Shown here piece after piece: positions 10,985-20,000 of a DNA stretch of 64,000 nucleotides. Every line of letters begins with the position of its first letter. Position 1 is the stretch's first letter. The stretch comes from Chryseobacterium salivictor. Lineage in GTDB: Bacteria > Bacteroidota > Bacteroidia > Flavobacteriales > Weeksellaceae. Made by a program: the position numbers and the translations under genes. The notes under the pieces are model-generated. The model was not told the DNA's origin, searched no databases, and was given only the letters and a program-made list of their open reading frames with translations. The stretch is taken from the NCBI RefSeq assembly GCF_004359195.1, contig NZ_CP037954.1:558001-622000 (forward strand), written 5' to 3'.

Positions 10985-11014
10985 AAACCGTTCAAAAAAT
11001 TGAGCGGTTTTTTC
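10985..11014 (+). terminator. Terminator after ABC-F gene
   Basis: The stem AAACCG(T)TCAA / TTGAGCGGTTT has one G-U pair and is followed by TTTTTC. It lies 28 nt after the ABC-F stop and before recJ. Confidence 0.85.
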
Positions 11015-11064
11015 TTTTGAGTTCCGCCTCGGCTTCCAACTTTTTTCCCTAATTTTGTGAGATT

Positions 11065-12774
11065 ATGAGTCAAAAATGGATTTACAAACCCGAACCCGAT
11101 GAGGATATTGTCGACGGAATAAGCTCGTCTCTTGGATTTGGAACTTTTGAATCCAAAATTCTCGTCCTTCGTGGCATCGATGATTATCAAAAAGCACGAG
11201 AGTTTTTCAAACCCAACCTCAACGATATACACAATCCTTTCCTGATGAAGGACATGCAGTTGGCCGTAGACCGCATTGCAACAGCGATCGAGAACGGCGA
11301 AAAAATCATGGTCTATGGAGATTATGATGTTGACGGGACGACCGCAGTTGCTTTGATGTATCTGTACCTCAGTAAAATTGTAGAGAAAAAATATCTGGAT
11401 TATTATATTCCGGACCGAAATATTGAAGGTTACGGTATTTCTAAAGCGGGAATCGAGTATGCCAAAGAAAATGATTTCTCTCTCATCATCGCGCTTGACT
11501 GTGGAATCAAAGCACTCGACAAAATAGATTATGCCAAAGAACTGGGAATTGATTTCATTATTTGTGACCACCATTTACCGGGCGAAGAAATCCCTGATGC
11601 CGTTGCCGTTTTGGATCCAAAAAGAAAAGACTGCCGATATCCCTTTAAAGAACTTTCGGGTTGTGGCGTAGGTTTCAAACTTTGTCAGGGTCTGAACACC
11701 CTTTATAAAATCCCCGAAGCCGAACTTTTTGAATTGACCGATCTGCTTGCGATTTCTATTGCGGCAGATATCGTTTCCATGTCGGGGGAAAACCGGGTTC
11801 TCGCAAAACAAGGTTTAAAAATCTTAAGAAAGTCCAGAAACCTGGGATTGCGGATGCTAATTCCCGAAGATAAACTCGCCACTTTTGAAATCTCCAATAT
11901 CGTTTTCGAAATTGCTCCCAAAATCAATGCTGCCGGACGGATTTCTCATGGGAAAGCCGCCGTGGAATTAATGGTTTCCGACAACCTGAAACATGCGACT
12001 CAAATCGTAAATGATATCGTAAACTTAAACGATTCCCGACGCGAAATGGATATGAGCAGTACCACCGAAGCTCTTCTGCAGGTAGAAACCAGCGGACAGG
12101 TTACCAATTTCTCGACCGTTGTTTATGGCGCCGGCTGGAACAAGGGAGTGATCGGCATTGTCGCATCCAGACTGACAGAAACGTACTACAAACCTACCGT
12201 TGTTTTTGCAGATGGAAACAATGGCGAAATTGTTGCTTCTGCCCGATCGGTTTCAGATTTCGATGTACATAATGCTCTGGAAGAATGCTCAGATTTATTT
12301 TTAAAATTCGGAGGTCATCCAGCTGCTGCAGGACTTTCTATGGAAAAGGAAAAATTAAATTTATTCAAAGAAAAATTCGAAAAAGTAGTTGCAGAGAAAA
12401 TCCAGGAGCATCAGAAAGAACCAAGCATAAAAATTGACGCTGTTGTAGAAATTGATGACCTGAACAAAGACTTCTTTAATTTCCACAGAAAACTTGCACC
12501 ATTTGGTCCGGATAATATGAAACCTGTTTTGGTTCTAAAAAATCAAAAACTTTCGGGCTATGTAAAAACAATGGGCAAAGAAAACAGTCATCTTAAATTC
12601 TTTATAAAGCAGGATTCTACCGGCAAAAACATCGAATGTATTGGCTTTAAATTAGGGAAATATGCGGATGAATTCAGACAGAAAACGTTCGACATCGCTT
12701 TCACGGCAGAAGAAAATCACTGGAAAGGAAATGTCACTTATTTTCTGAGTATCCGTGATGTGAAATTCAACTGA
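11065..12774 (+). CDS. recJ: Single-stranded-DNA-specific exonuclease RecJ
   Basis: This 569-residue DHH-family nuclease degrades single-stranded DNA 5' to 3' in recombination and repair. The metal-binding motifs are all present: GDYDVDGTT (Asp86, Asp88, Asp90), LDCGIKALD, the CDHHLPG motif, and the DHHA1 domain motif GGHPAAAG. The C-terminal OB-fold (about 450-569) carries PFGPDNMKPV. Length is normal for RecJ. The ATG at 11065 is the only good start, and the sequence TAATTTTG at 11050-11057 just upstream may be a -7 box, though no correctly spaced TTG is seen. It has its own terminator-bounded unit and is convergent with the next gene. Confidence 0.96.
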   Translation: MSQKWIYKPEPDEDIVDGISSSLGFGTFESKILVLRGIDDYQKAREFFKPNLNDIHNPFLMKDMQLAVDRIATAIENGEKIMVYGDYDVDGTTAVALMYLYLSKIVEKKYLDYYIPDRNIEGYGISKAGIEYAKENDFSLIIALDCGIKALDKIDYAKELGIDFIICDHHLPGEEIPDAVAVLDPKRKDCRYPFKELSGCGVGFKLCQGLNTLYKIPEAELFELTDLLAISIAADIVSMSGENRVLAKQGLKILRKSRNLGLRMLIPEDKLATFEISNIVFEIAPKINAAGRISHGKAAVELMVSDNLKHATQIVNDIVNLNDSRREMDMSSTTEALLQVETSGQVTNFSTVVYGAGWNKGVIGIVASRLTETYYKPTVVFADGNNGEIVASARSVSDFDVHNALEECSDLFLKFGGHPAAAGLSMEKEKLNLFKEKFEKVVAEKIQEHQKEPSIKIDAVVEIDDLNKDFFNFHRKLAPFGPDNMKPVLVLKNQKLSGYVKTMGKENSHLKFFIKQDSTGKNIECIGFKLGKYADEFRQKTFDIAFTAEENHWKGNVTYFLSIRDVKFN

Positions 12775-12790
12775 TTTTTCACAGATTTAA

Positions 12791-13942
12791 CTAAACCGTT
12801 TCCTGTCTTTTAAATTCTTTAGTTTCATCAAAAAGATATCGGTAAGTCGCCAGTTTTCTGGTGACTTTTGTTTCCAGATTCTCGGCAATTTTAATCATTT
12901 TAGGATTGAAATCTCCGATCCACTGCATTTCATAATCTTCAAAATCAGTGGTTTCACGAAAATGTTTCGTTCCTTCCCAAATCATAAATCCGTCAATCCC
13001 TTTTCGCTGCCATTCCGGGATAATTCCGAAAACCAGCCCTACCATTTTTTTATTCTTCCTGAATTTTTTAATGATTAAAAATAAGAGTTTCTGAAGAAGT
13101 CCGAATTTTCCATTAAAGAATTTAATCCACTGGTTCAAATCGGGAATATTCATCCACATCGCGATGGGCTTTTCATTTTCATAGACGAACCAGGAAATAT
13201 GCTCATTGATAACAGGTTTTAGGCTTTTAAACATTTTCACCGTTTGCATTTCCGTCAATTGTTTTCCTTCACCATGACTTGCCCACGCCTGATTGTAAAC
13301 TTCCGTAAAATCCTTCGCGAATTTTTCCAAAAATTTGATTTGAAGAGGTTTCGCCTTAATCTCTTTATTCTTTGAAATTCGCTGATGCATCGCTAAAAAA
13401 TGATCTGCAACCGGCTCATGAATTTTTCTCCCAAAGCATAATTGATTGAAATAAATTTGAAAACCATAATTTTCAAAAAGCGACTGATAATAAGGCGGAT
13501 TATAATTCATCCCATAAAGCGGCTCTGAAAAACCTTCGGTCAAAAGCCCCCAGAATTTATCGCGTTCCCCGAAATTAATCGGCCCATCCATCGCTTCCAT
13601 TCCTTTTTTCTGCAGCCATTCTTTAGCAAAATTAAAAATAAAATCTGCGGTTTTCTGGTGATCGATACAGTCAAAAAAACCTATTCCACCCGTTGGCTGA
13701 TCCTGTCTGTACTTTTTATTAATGAAAACTGCAATTTTTCCGACGGTTTCATTTTTATCATTTTTAAAGAGGAACCGTTCGCACTCACCGAATCTGAAAA
13801 ATTTATTTTTCTTAGGATTAAAGACGTTTTCAATATCCTGATCCAGAGGCCGGATATAATTTTCATCCTCCCGAAAAAGAAGTTTTGGAAAGTTCAGAAA
13901 CTCTGAAACCGACTCTTTCGAAACCACATTAATTACCTTCAT
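12791..13942 (-). CDS. YghO/GNAT-like hypothetical protein
   Basis: This is a 383-residue protein resembling a widespread, uncharacterised family that includes E. coli YghO, with a fold related to GNAT acetyltransferases. The N-terminal half contains YIRPLDQDIENVFNP, GKIAVFINKKY and GGIGFFDC, and a middle block reads DGPINFGERDKFWGLL. The C-terminal half contains GLVFGIIPEWQRKGIDG, like the acetyl-CoA loop of GNAT enzymes (Q/R-x-x-G-x-G/A), and ends in TRKLATYRYLF. No signal peptide or membrane segment is visible. The substrate is unknown. Start ATG at 13942. It is divergent from the kefF-like gene with 81 bp between, and convergent with recJ. Confidence 0.75.
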   Translation of the reverse strand: MKVINVVSKESVSEFLNFPKLLFREDENYIRPLDQDIENVFNPKKNKFFRFGECERFLFKNDKNETVGKIAVFINKKYRQDQPTGGIGFFDCIDHQKTADFIFNFAKEWLQKKGMEAMDGPINFGERDKFWGLLTEGFSEPLYGMNYNPPYYQSLFENYGFQIYFNQLCFGRKIHEPVADHFLAMHQRISKNKEIKAKPLQIKFLEKFAKDFTEVYNQAWASHGEGKQLTEMQTVKMFKSLKPVINEHISWFVYENEKPIAMWMNIPDLNQWIKFFNGKFGLLQKLLFLIIKKFRKNKKMVGLVFGIIPEWQRKGIDGFMIWEGTKHFRETTDFEDYEMQWIGDFNPKMIKIAENLETKVTRKLATYRYLFDETKEFKRQETV

Positions 13943-14023
13943 TTTTCAAAAATAATAAAGTTTCTCTTCAATAAATAGAGATTTTTTTGATTTTTTCACT
14001 ATTTTTATAAAAATTCAAATTCC

Positions 14024-14551
14024 GTGAAAAAAACGCTGGCCATATTTGCCCATCCTTATTTTGAATATTCGACCACGAATATTGAATTGATTAAAGCGTA
14101 TGAGACTTCTGACCTGCTGACTTTTAAAGATTTATACGAAGAATATCCGGATTTTCATATCGCGACTTTCAAAGAAAGAAAAAGAATAAGAGAATATGAA
14201 CGGCTGGTTTTTCACTTTCCCTTAATTTGGTTTGGCCTGCCACCACTGCTCCGTCTATGGATTGACGAAGTTTTCGACATGAGCTGGAAAGCTGAAGACG
14301 AAAATGATCATCCACTGATGAATAAAGACGCCATCATTATTGTAACGATTGGGGCGAAAGAGGAACATTATCAGAAAAACGGATTGTATAAAACCACCAT
14401 CGAAGAATTGATGAGACCGCTTGCATTATGTTTGGAGGTAACGGGAATTGAGGTAAAAGAAATCATTGCCGTTTACGAATCAGATGATCTGCAGGAAGAA
14501 CAGTTAAAAACAATCTGTCATAAAATTACAAAAACTTTAGAAACATCATGA
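14024..14551 (+). CDS. KefF-like NAD(P)H oxidoreductase
   Basis: This 175-residue flavodoxin-fold quinone reductase belongs to the KefF/MdaB type. The family features are AHPYFEYSTTN near the start (FMN phosphate loop), FHFPLIWFGLPPLLRLWIDEVF in the middle, and VTIGAKEEHY. It starts with GTG at 14024; no in-frame ATG lies near the conserved beginning. It overlaps the next gene by 4 nt (ATGA), showing translational coupling with the KefC-like antiporter. In E. coli KefF is the ancillary flavoprotein that activates KefC, so the pair probably forms a gated K+/H+ efflux system responding to electrophiles. That function is inferred from the pairing. Confidence 0.88.
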   Translation: MKKTLAIFAHPYFEYSTTNIELIKAYETSDLLTFKDLYEEYPDFHIATFKERKRIREYERLVFHFPLIWFGLPPLLRLWIDEVFDMSWKAEDENDHPLMNKDAIIIVTIGAKEEHYQKNGLYKTTIEELMRPLALCLEVTGIEVKEIIAVYESDDLQEEQLKTICHKITKTLETS

Positions 14552-16389
14552 ATGAAAGTTCATTAGCCCAAACTGCCTTAATTTTTTTAGGTGCTGCAAT
14601 CGTAATGGTTCCACTGGTTCGGAAACTGGGGCTAAGTGCGGTGATCGGTTTTATACTGGGCGGAATAATCATTGGCCCTTTTGGGTTGAAACTGACAGGG
14701 AACGATTCCAATGACATTATGCAAGCCACAGAATTCGGCGTCATCATGTTGCTTTTTTTAGTTGGTCTGGAAATCGAACCAAAAAAATTCTGGAAAATCC
14801 GAAAGAAAATAATCGGGATGGGATTAGGACAAATGGCCATCACCGTCACCCTGTTATATCTGATTTTTTACCTGGCAGATTGGCGTAAGGATCAGGCATT
14901 GGTGGCCGCCTTATGTTTCAGTTTATCTTCCACAGCAATTGTTTTGCAGACTTTAAAAGAGAAAAATATTTTCAGAACTGATGTTGGTGAAGCCTCTTTC
15001 TCCATCCTTCTTTTTCAGGATATTGCCGTAATCCCAATTATCGCGCTTTTGCCGGTTATTGCCAAAAAATCAAATACTGACGAGAACCAGTTATTGTTGC
15101 AATATCTCCCCGACTGGCTACAACCGTTTTCGATTATTTTAGGTGTTATTGCTTTGATTATTTTAGGACGCTATATATTTGTTCCGTTTCTCCGGTATGT
15201 TTCCCGTTCCGGTATGAACGAATTGCTCACCGCTTCTTCCCTTTTCCTGGTCATTGGTGTTTCTGAACTGATGCATGCTGTCGGATTAAGCCCCGCCTTA
15301 GGCGCATTTATCGCCGGCGTAATGTTGGCAACCAGCGAATTCCGCCATGAGCTGGAAAGCCAGATCGACCCTTTCAAAGGTTTACTGTTGGCTGTATTTT
15401 TCGTGAGCGTGGGATCTACAATAAATTTCCACGTCATCATGGGAGATCCGATGTTTATTTTCACTACCATTATTATTGTTTTAATTGTGAAATTCATCGT
15501 CTTGGCAGGCGTTTTAAAATTATTTAAATTAAAACTGCATGAAAACCTTCTGGTGGCTTTTGGACTTTCACAAATTGGAGAGTTTGCCTTTGTCCTGATC
15601 AACTATTCTACAAAACTCTATTTATTCGACCCGAAACTCAACGCGCAGTTAATGGCCATCACTGCAATTACCATGTGTGTAACGCCAATTCTTTTACTCA
15701 TTAATGAAAAGTTGATCGAACCACACATTCACGACGTGAAAAATGATGAACCTGAACTGGAAGAGCCTATCGAAAAGCAAAGAATCATCATCGTAGGTTT
15801 TGGTCATTTCGGCAGTACCGTGGGACGGCTGTTAAGAGTGAACGGAATCAGCGCAACCGTTCTGGATAATGATCCGCAACGTATCAATCTTCTGCGTTCC
15901 AAAGGATTTAAAGTATATTATGGTGACGCTTCCAAACCGGCAATTCTTCGATCTGCCGGTGCAGAAACCGCAGATCTTTTAATTCTCTGTCTGGACAGTC
16001 CTGAAAAAAATAAATTTATTCTCGAATATGCCCGCGAACACTTTCCACAACTGAAAATATTCGTCCGTGCAAAAAACCGTCTTGATGCTTATGATTTCAT
16101 CAATAACGGTGTGGAAAATATTTACCGTGAAACGTTAGGAACCGCTGTAGATATGGCTGTTGACATTTTAAAAGCAACCGGAATGCGCGCGTATGCAGCC
16201 AGAAGATTAGGGCAAAGATTTATGGTGATCGATAAAGCGATGACGCGAAAATTGGCAAAAGAGCAGTTGAGCGACAAAGTAACTTTCACGATGACAGAAC
16301 ACCTGGATCGTGAGGCAGAACTTCTCGCAGAAGACAGCCACTCTTTCGACGAATCGCAGTGGAACGAGTATGAGGAATATCAGAATTAG
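14548..16389 (+). CDS. KefC-like monovalent cation:proton antiporter (CPA2)
   Basis: This 613-residue inner-membrane protein has about twelve membrane segments (residues 8-385) of the CPA2 Na+/K+:H+ antiporter type. A cytosolic TrkA-N/RCK domain (from about residue 412) begins with IIIVGFGHFGSTVGRLL, the Rossmann nucleotide motif, followed by DNDPQRINLLRSKGFKVYYGDAS. Family landmarks in the membrane part are FLVGLEIEP, CFSLSSTAIVLQTLKE, LFQDIAVIP and GAFIAGVMLA. It matches KefB/KefC in length and domain order, and the translationally coupled KefF-like gene supports this. The likely role is potassium export with proton uptake, controlled by glutathione or other thiol adducts; ligand control is inferred. 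Confidence 0.92.
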   Translation: MNESSLAQTALIFLGAAIVMVPLVRKLGLSAVIGFILGGIIIGPFGLKLTGNDSNDIMQATEFGVIMLLFLVGLEIEPKKFWKIRKKIIGMGLGQMAITVTLLYLIFYLADWRKDQALVAALCFSLSSTAIVLQTLKEKNIFRTDVGEASFSILLFQDIAVIPIIALLPVIAKKSNTDENQLLLQYLPDWLQPFSIILGVIALIILGRYIFVPFLRYVSRSGMNELLTASSLFLVIGVSELMHAVGLSPALGAFIAGVMLATSEFRHELESQIDPFKGLLLAVFFVSVGSTINFHVIMGDPMFIFTTIIIVLIVKFIVLAGVLKLFKLKLHENLLVAFGLSQIGEFAFVLINYSTKLYLFDPKLNAQLMAITAITMCVTPILLLINEKLIEPHIHDVKNDEPELEEPIEKQRIIIVGFGHFGSTVGRLLRVNGISATVLDNDPQRINLLRSKGFKVYYGDASKPAILRSAGAETADLLILCLDSPEKNKFILEYAREHFPQLKIFVRAKNRLDAYDFINNGVENIYRETLGTAVDMAVDILKATGMRAYAARRLGQRFMVIDKAMTRKLAKEQLSDKVTFTMTEHLDREAELLAEDSHSFDESQWNEYEEYQN

Positions 16390-16441
16390 GCAACAAACTG
16401 CCAGCAATATGAAATGGTTGATTGTTTAAGAAATGAATTCT

Positions 16442-16849
16442 CTAATGCAAACTCAAGATTGCCAATCGGTATCCTTTCATTCCGAAACCACTTAAAATCC
16501 CATCCGCATTTGCAGCCGTTACGGATTTCTGGCGGAACTCTTCTCTGGTGTAAATATTACTGATATGAACCTCTATTTTCGGTTGCGAAATATTTTTCAG
16601 GCAATCGGCGATTGCATAGGAATAATGGGTAAATGCGCCGGGATTGATCACCAGACTTTCAAAATCATCTTCTTGCAGACGGTTGATAATTTCACCTTCA
16701 ACATTCGACTGATAATAGAGAAGTTCGTGTTGCGGAAACTCCTGCCTTAAATCCTCAAGATAGTGTTCCATAGAAACGCTTCCGTAGATTTCGGGTTCGC
16801 GGGTTCCCAAAAGATTGAGATTAGGGCCGTTCAATATTAAAATTTTCAT
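16442..16849 (-). CDS. aroQ: Type II 3-dehydroquinate dehydratase
   Basis: This 135-residue cytoplasmic enzyme catalyses the third step of the shikimate pathway, 3-dehydroquinate to 3-dehydroshikimate. The motifs are NGPNLNLLGTREPEIYG at the start (with the catalytic Tyr in EIYG), NPGAFTHYSYAI, and EVHISNIYTREEFR carrying the catalytic His. The C-terminal ILSGFGMKGYRLAI is the usual end. Length is normal for a dodecameric type II enzyme. The ATG at 16849 begins the conserved KILILNGPN. It is transcribed alone, convergent with kefC and divergent from tamB. Confidence 0.97.
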   Translation of the reverse strand: MKILILNGPNLNLLGTREPEIYGSVSMEHYLEDLRQEFPQHELLYYQSNVEGEIINRLQEDDFESLVINPGAFTHYSYAIADCLKNISQPKIEVHISNIYTREEFRQKSVTAANADGILSGFGMKGYRLAILSLH

Positions 16850-16972
16850 GTAGAAATTTTTACAAAGATATGGTTTTACTGAAAATAAAGGCTTTTAGGC
16901 TTAATAATTGTTACAAAAAAAACTGGTTCATCCCCATTTTTCGTAAAATAGGAGCATCGCAGGTTTCGTTCA

Positions 16973-17001
16973 TTGTCCTCCTTTAGAAAAATGTATTTTT
17001 G
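16973..17001 (+). promoter_or_regulatory. Bacteroidota-type promoter of tamB
   Basis: TTG at 16973-16975, an 18-nt spacer, then TATTTTTG at 16994-17001 matches the flavobacterial -33/-7 consensus (TTG, 17-23 nt, TAnnTTTG). The GTG start of tamB lies 22 nt past the -7 box, giving a leader of roughly 15 nt. Confidence 0.7.
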
Positions 17002-17023
17002 TAATCACCTCAAACTCTAATTT

Positions 17024-20000
17024 GTGAATATTTATCATAAGATTTTAAAGTACACCGGAATCTTCATCGCCTCTTTACTGGTGTTATTGATGGTCCTGGT
17101 TTTCAGTTTACAATTCCCTTCTGTTCAGAATTTTGCCAAAGGAAAACTGGTGAATTATCTGGAAAAAAAAATAAAAACTAAAGTGATTTTAGACCGTGTT
17201 TATGTCAGCTTCCCCAATAGTTTGGTGATGGAAAATCTGTACATACAAGGTCAAAAGGTAGACACGCTCTTATTTGCCCGAAAACTGGATGTTGGTTTAA
17301 ATATTCCTAAACTTCTCAAAAACACGGCTGATATTACTTCTGTCGATTTAGAAGGGGTGAAAGCAAATGTAGTCCGCAACGAAAACGGCACTTTTAATTT
17401 CGATTATATCATCGATGCTTTTGCTACCAAAGATGAAGAGCAGACTACTTCGAAACCGTTTATTATTTCTTTGGATAAAATTAAACTTAAAGATATTGGG
17501 ATTTCATTTATTGATAATCAATCCCGGAATGACATTAATCTTTACTTTAAATCATTTGACACCAGCGTAAAAACTTTCGATCTCAAAAAAAATAATTACG
17601 CAGTGAATGACATCAATATGGATGGATTGCGATTGAAATTGAAACAGGATTTAGTCGAAGAAGTTGCCAATAAAGTTGTAGAAAAAGTTGATTCTTTAAA
17701 ACAACAAAGTCCGCTGAAATTAGGTTTAAATAAAATTAAACTCACCAATTTCAATATTGATTACGGCGACGACAATACCAAAACTTTTACTAAAATTATT
17801 TTCAAAGAATTAAGCACGAAAATAAATCAACTCGATTTAGAGAACAGCAATTTCGGAATTGAAAATCTGTATTTAAAAGGAGCAGACATTAATGCCAAAT
17901 TATTTCTGCCGGCGCAAAATGCCCATCCGAAAAAAGAAGAAAAAGTTTCCACCTCAACAGACGAAAAGTCATTAGCGCTTTTACTGAATAAATTAGTTTT
18001 AGACGATGTAAAAGTAATTTACGATAATACCGCGATTGCTCATACCAAAAGTGGAATGGACTTCAATCACCTGAGTTTTTCTAAAATGGATGTCGTTCTT
18101 TCTGATTTCAAAATGAAAGACAGAAGCTTTGCCGGAACTATAAAATCAGCAGAAATTAAGGAAAGTCGTGGCTTATATATTCAGAAATTCACCACCGATT
18201 TCGTGTTTGAAGATCAACAAGCGTATTTGAAAGAACTGTATCTGCAAACTCCAAAAACCATTTTGCGTGATGAAGTTGTTTTAAATTATAATTCAATTGA
18301 ACAACTTTCAGCGAATCCTGGCGCAGTGAAAATTTCGGCTAACATCCAAAAATCTAAAGTTGGTTTTTCAGATATTTTAATGCTCGTTCCAACTTTAAAA
18401 AATACAGTTCCATTTGATAAATATCCGAATGCGATTCTGAATATTGATGCCAGACTGAAAGGAACGGTCAATGATTTACTGATTCAAAACCTGCAACTTT
18501 CGGGAATTGACCAGTTAAAAGTTAAGGCTTCAGGAACGATTAAAAACGCGATGAATACAGACCATTTATATTATGATTTAAATGTTCGGGAACTTTCTTC
18601 GTCTGCAAAAACTATTTATAATTTAGTTCCAAAAAATACGATTCCTACTAATATTACGCTTCCTTCCCATTTTAAAATTGCCGGAACAGCAAAAGGAACC
18701 ACTCAGATTGTCAATACAAATCTGGTCGTAATTTCCACTTTAGGAAATGCCGGAATTCGAGCATCAGTCGATATGAAACGTAAAAATCAGGAACGTTACG
18801 ATGTTCGGGCGAACCTGCAAAATTTACAAATCGGAAAAATTATTCAGAATAAAGATGTTGGTTCCATCACCGGACAAATCGCGGTGAAAGGACAAAATTT
18901 CGATCCCAATAAAGCGAATGCCGACATTAAAGGAAACATCAAATCGGTTGCTTACAAAGGTTATACGTACCAAAATATGGCGCTGAACGGAAAAATAAAT
19001 CATGGCGCTTATGTTGTTAATCTCGATTCTAAAGATCCAAATGCGGACTTAAAATTATTGGCTTCCGGTAATTTTTCGCAAAAAGAACCTACCATTAAAG
19101 TGAAAGGAACGATCCGAAAACTGGATTTACACCAACTCGGTTTTTACGAAGATCAAATGATTTTGGCCGGAGATATCGACGGCGATTTCACGAGTTTAAA
19201 TCCCGACGCTCCGAACGGATATTTGAATTTAAAAAACTTTGCGATTTCTGACACCAAAGATATTTTTCCGTTGCAGGAAGTTTCTCTAAAAGCTGTTTCA
19301 ACCGCAGATCAGAATCAAATTACACTGCAATCCCAAATCGCAGATATCGATTTGACAGGGAAATATAAATTGACACAAATCTTAGGTTCGCTGCAAAACA
19401 CGATTAACCAATATTATCAGTTTCAAAAGCCGGGAACGAAAGTTGAAAAAATCGATTCAAACCAGTTTTTTACTTTTAATGCTAAAATTAAAGACGATAA
19501 TTTACTTCGGAAATTTGTTCCAGAATTAACGGAATTTGAACCGATCACTTTGGCTGGAAATTATAATGCCGATTCCCGGAAATTAGAAGTCAGCGGACAA
19601 ATTCCGCAAGTGACTTACGGTGCGAATAAAATCAGCGGCGGCGTTTTAACCATTAATAATTTGAATGACGCCTTGGTGTATGATGTGAAACTGGCAGACT
19701 TTAAAAATGAAAAAATTGCTTTAATGAAATTAAGTTTAAATGGCGACATTAAAGACAATCTCATCTCCTACAACGCTTCTACCAAAGACCAGAAAGACGT
19801 TACTAAATTTTTAGTTGCGGGAAATGTTGAAAAAATCGGCGACCTTACCAAAATCAGTTTAAATCCTGATGGTTTAACTTTGAATTACAACAACTGGCAA
19901 GTTTCATCTGATAACTTTATCCAGTTAAGCAGCAAAGGAATTTTGGCTAATAACTTTGCAATTTCAAATAACGGAAGTGAAATAAGTGTTCAATCTGAAA

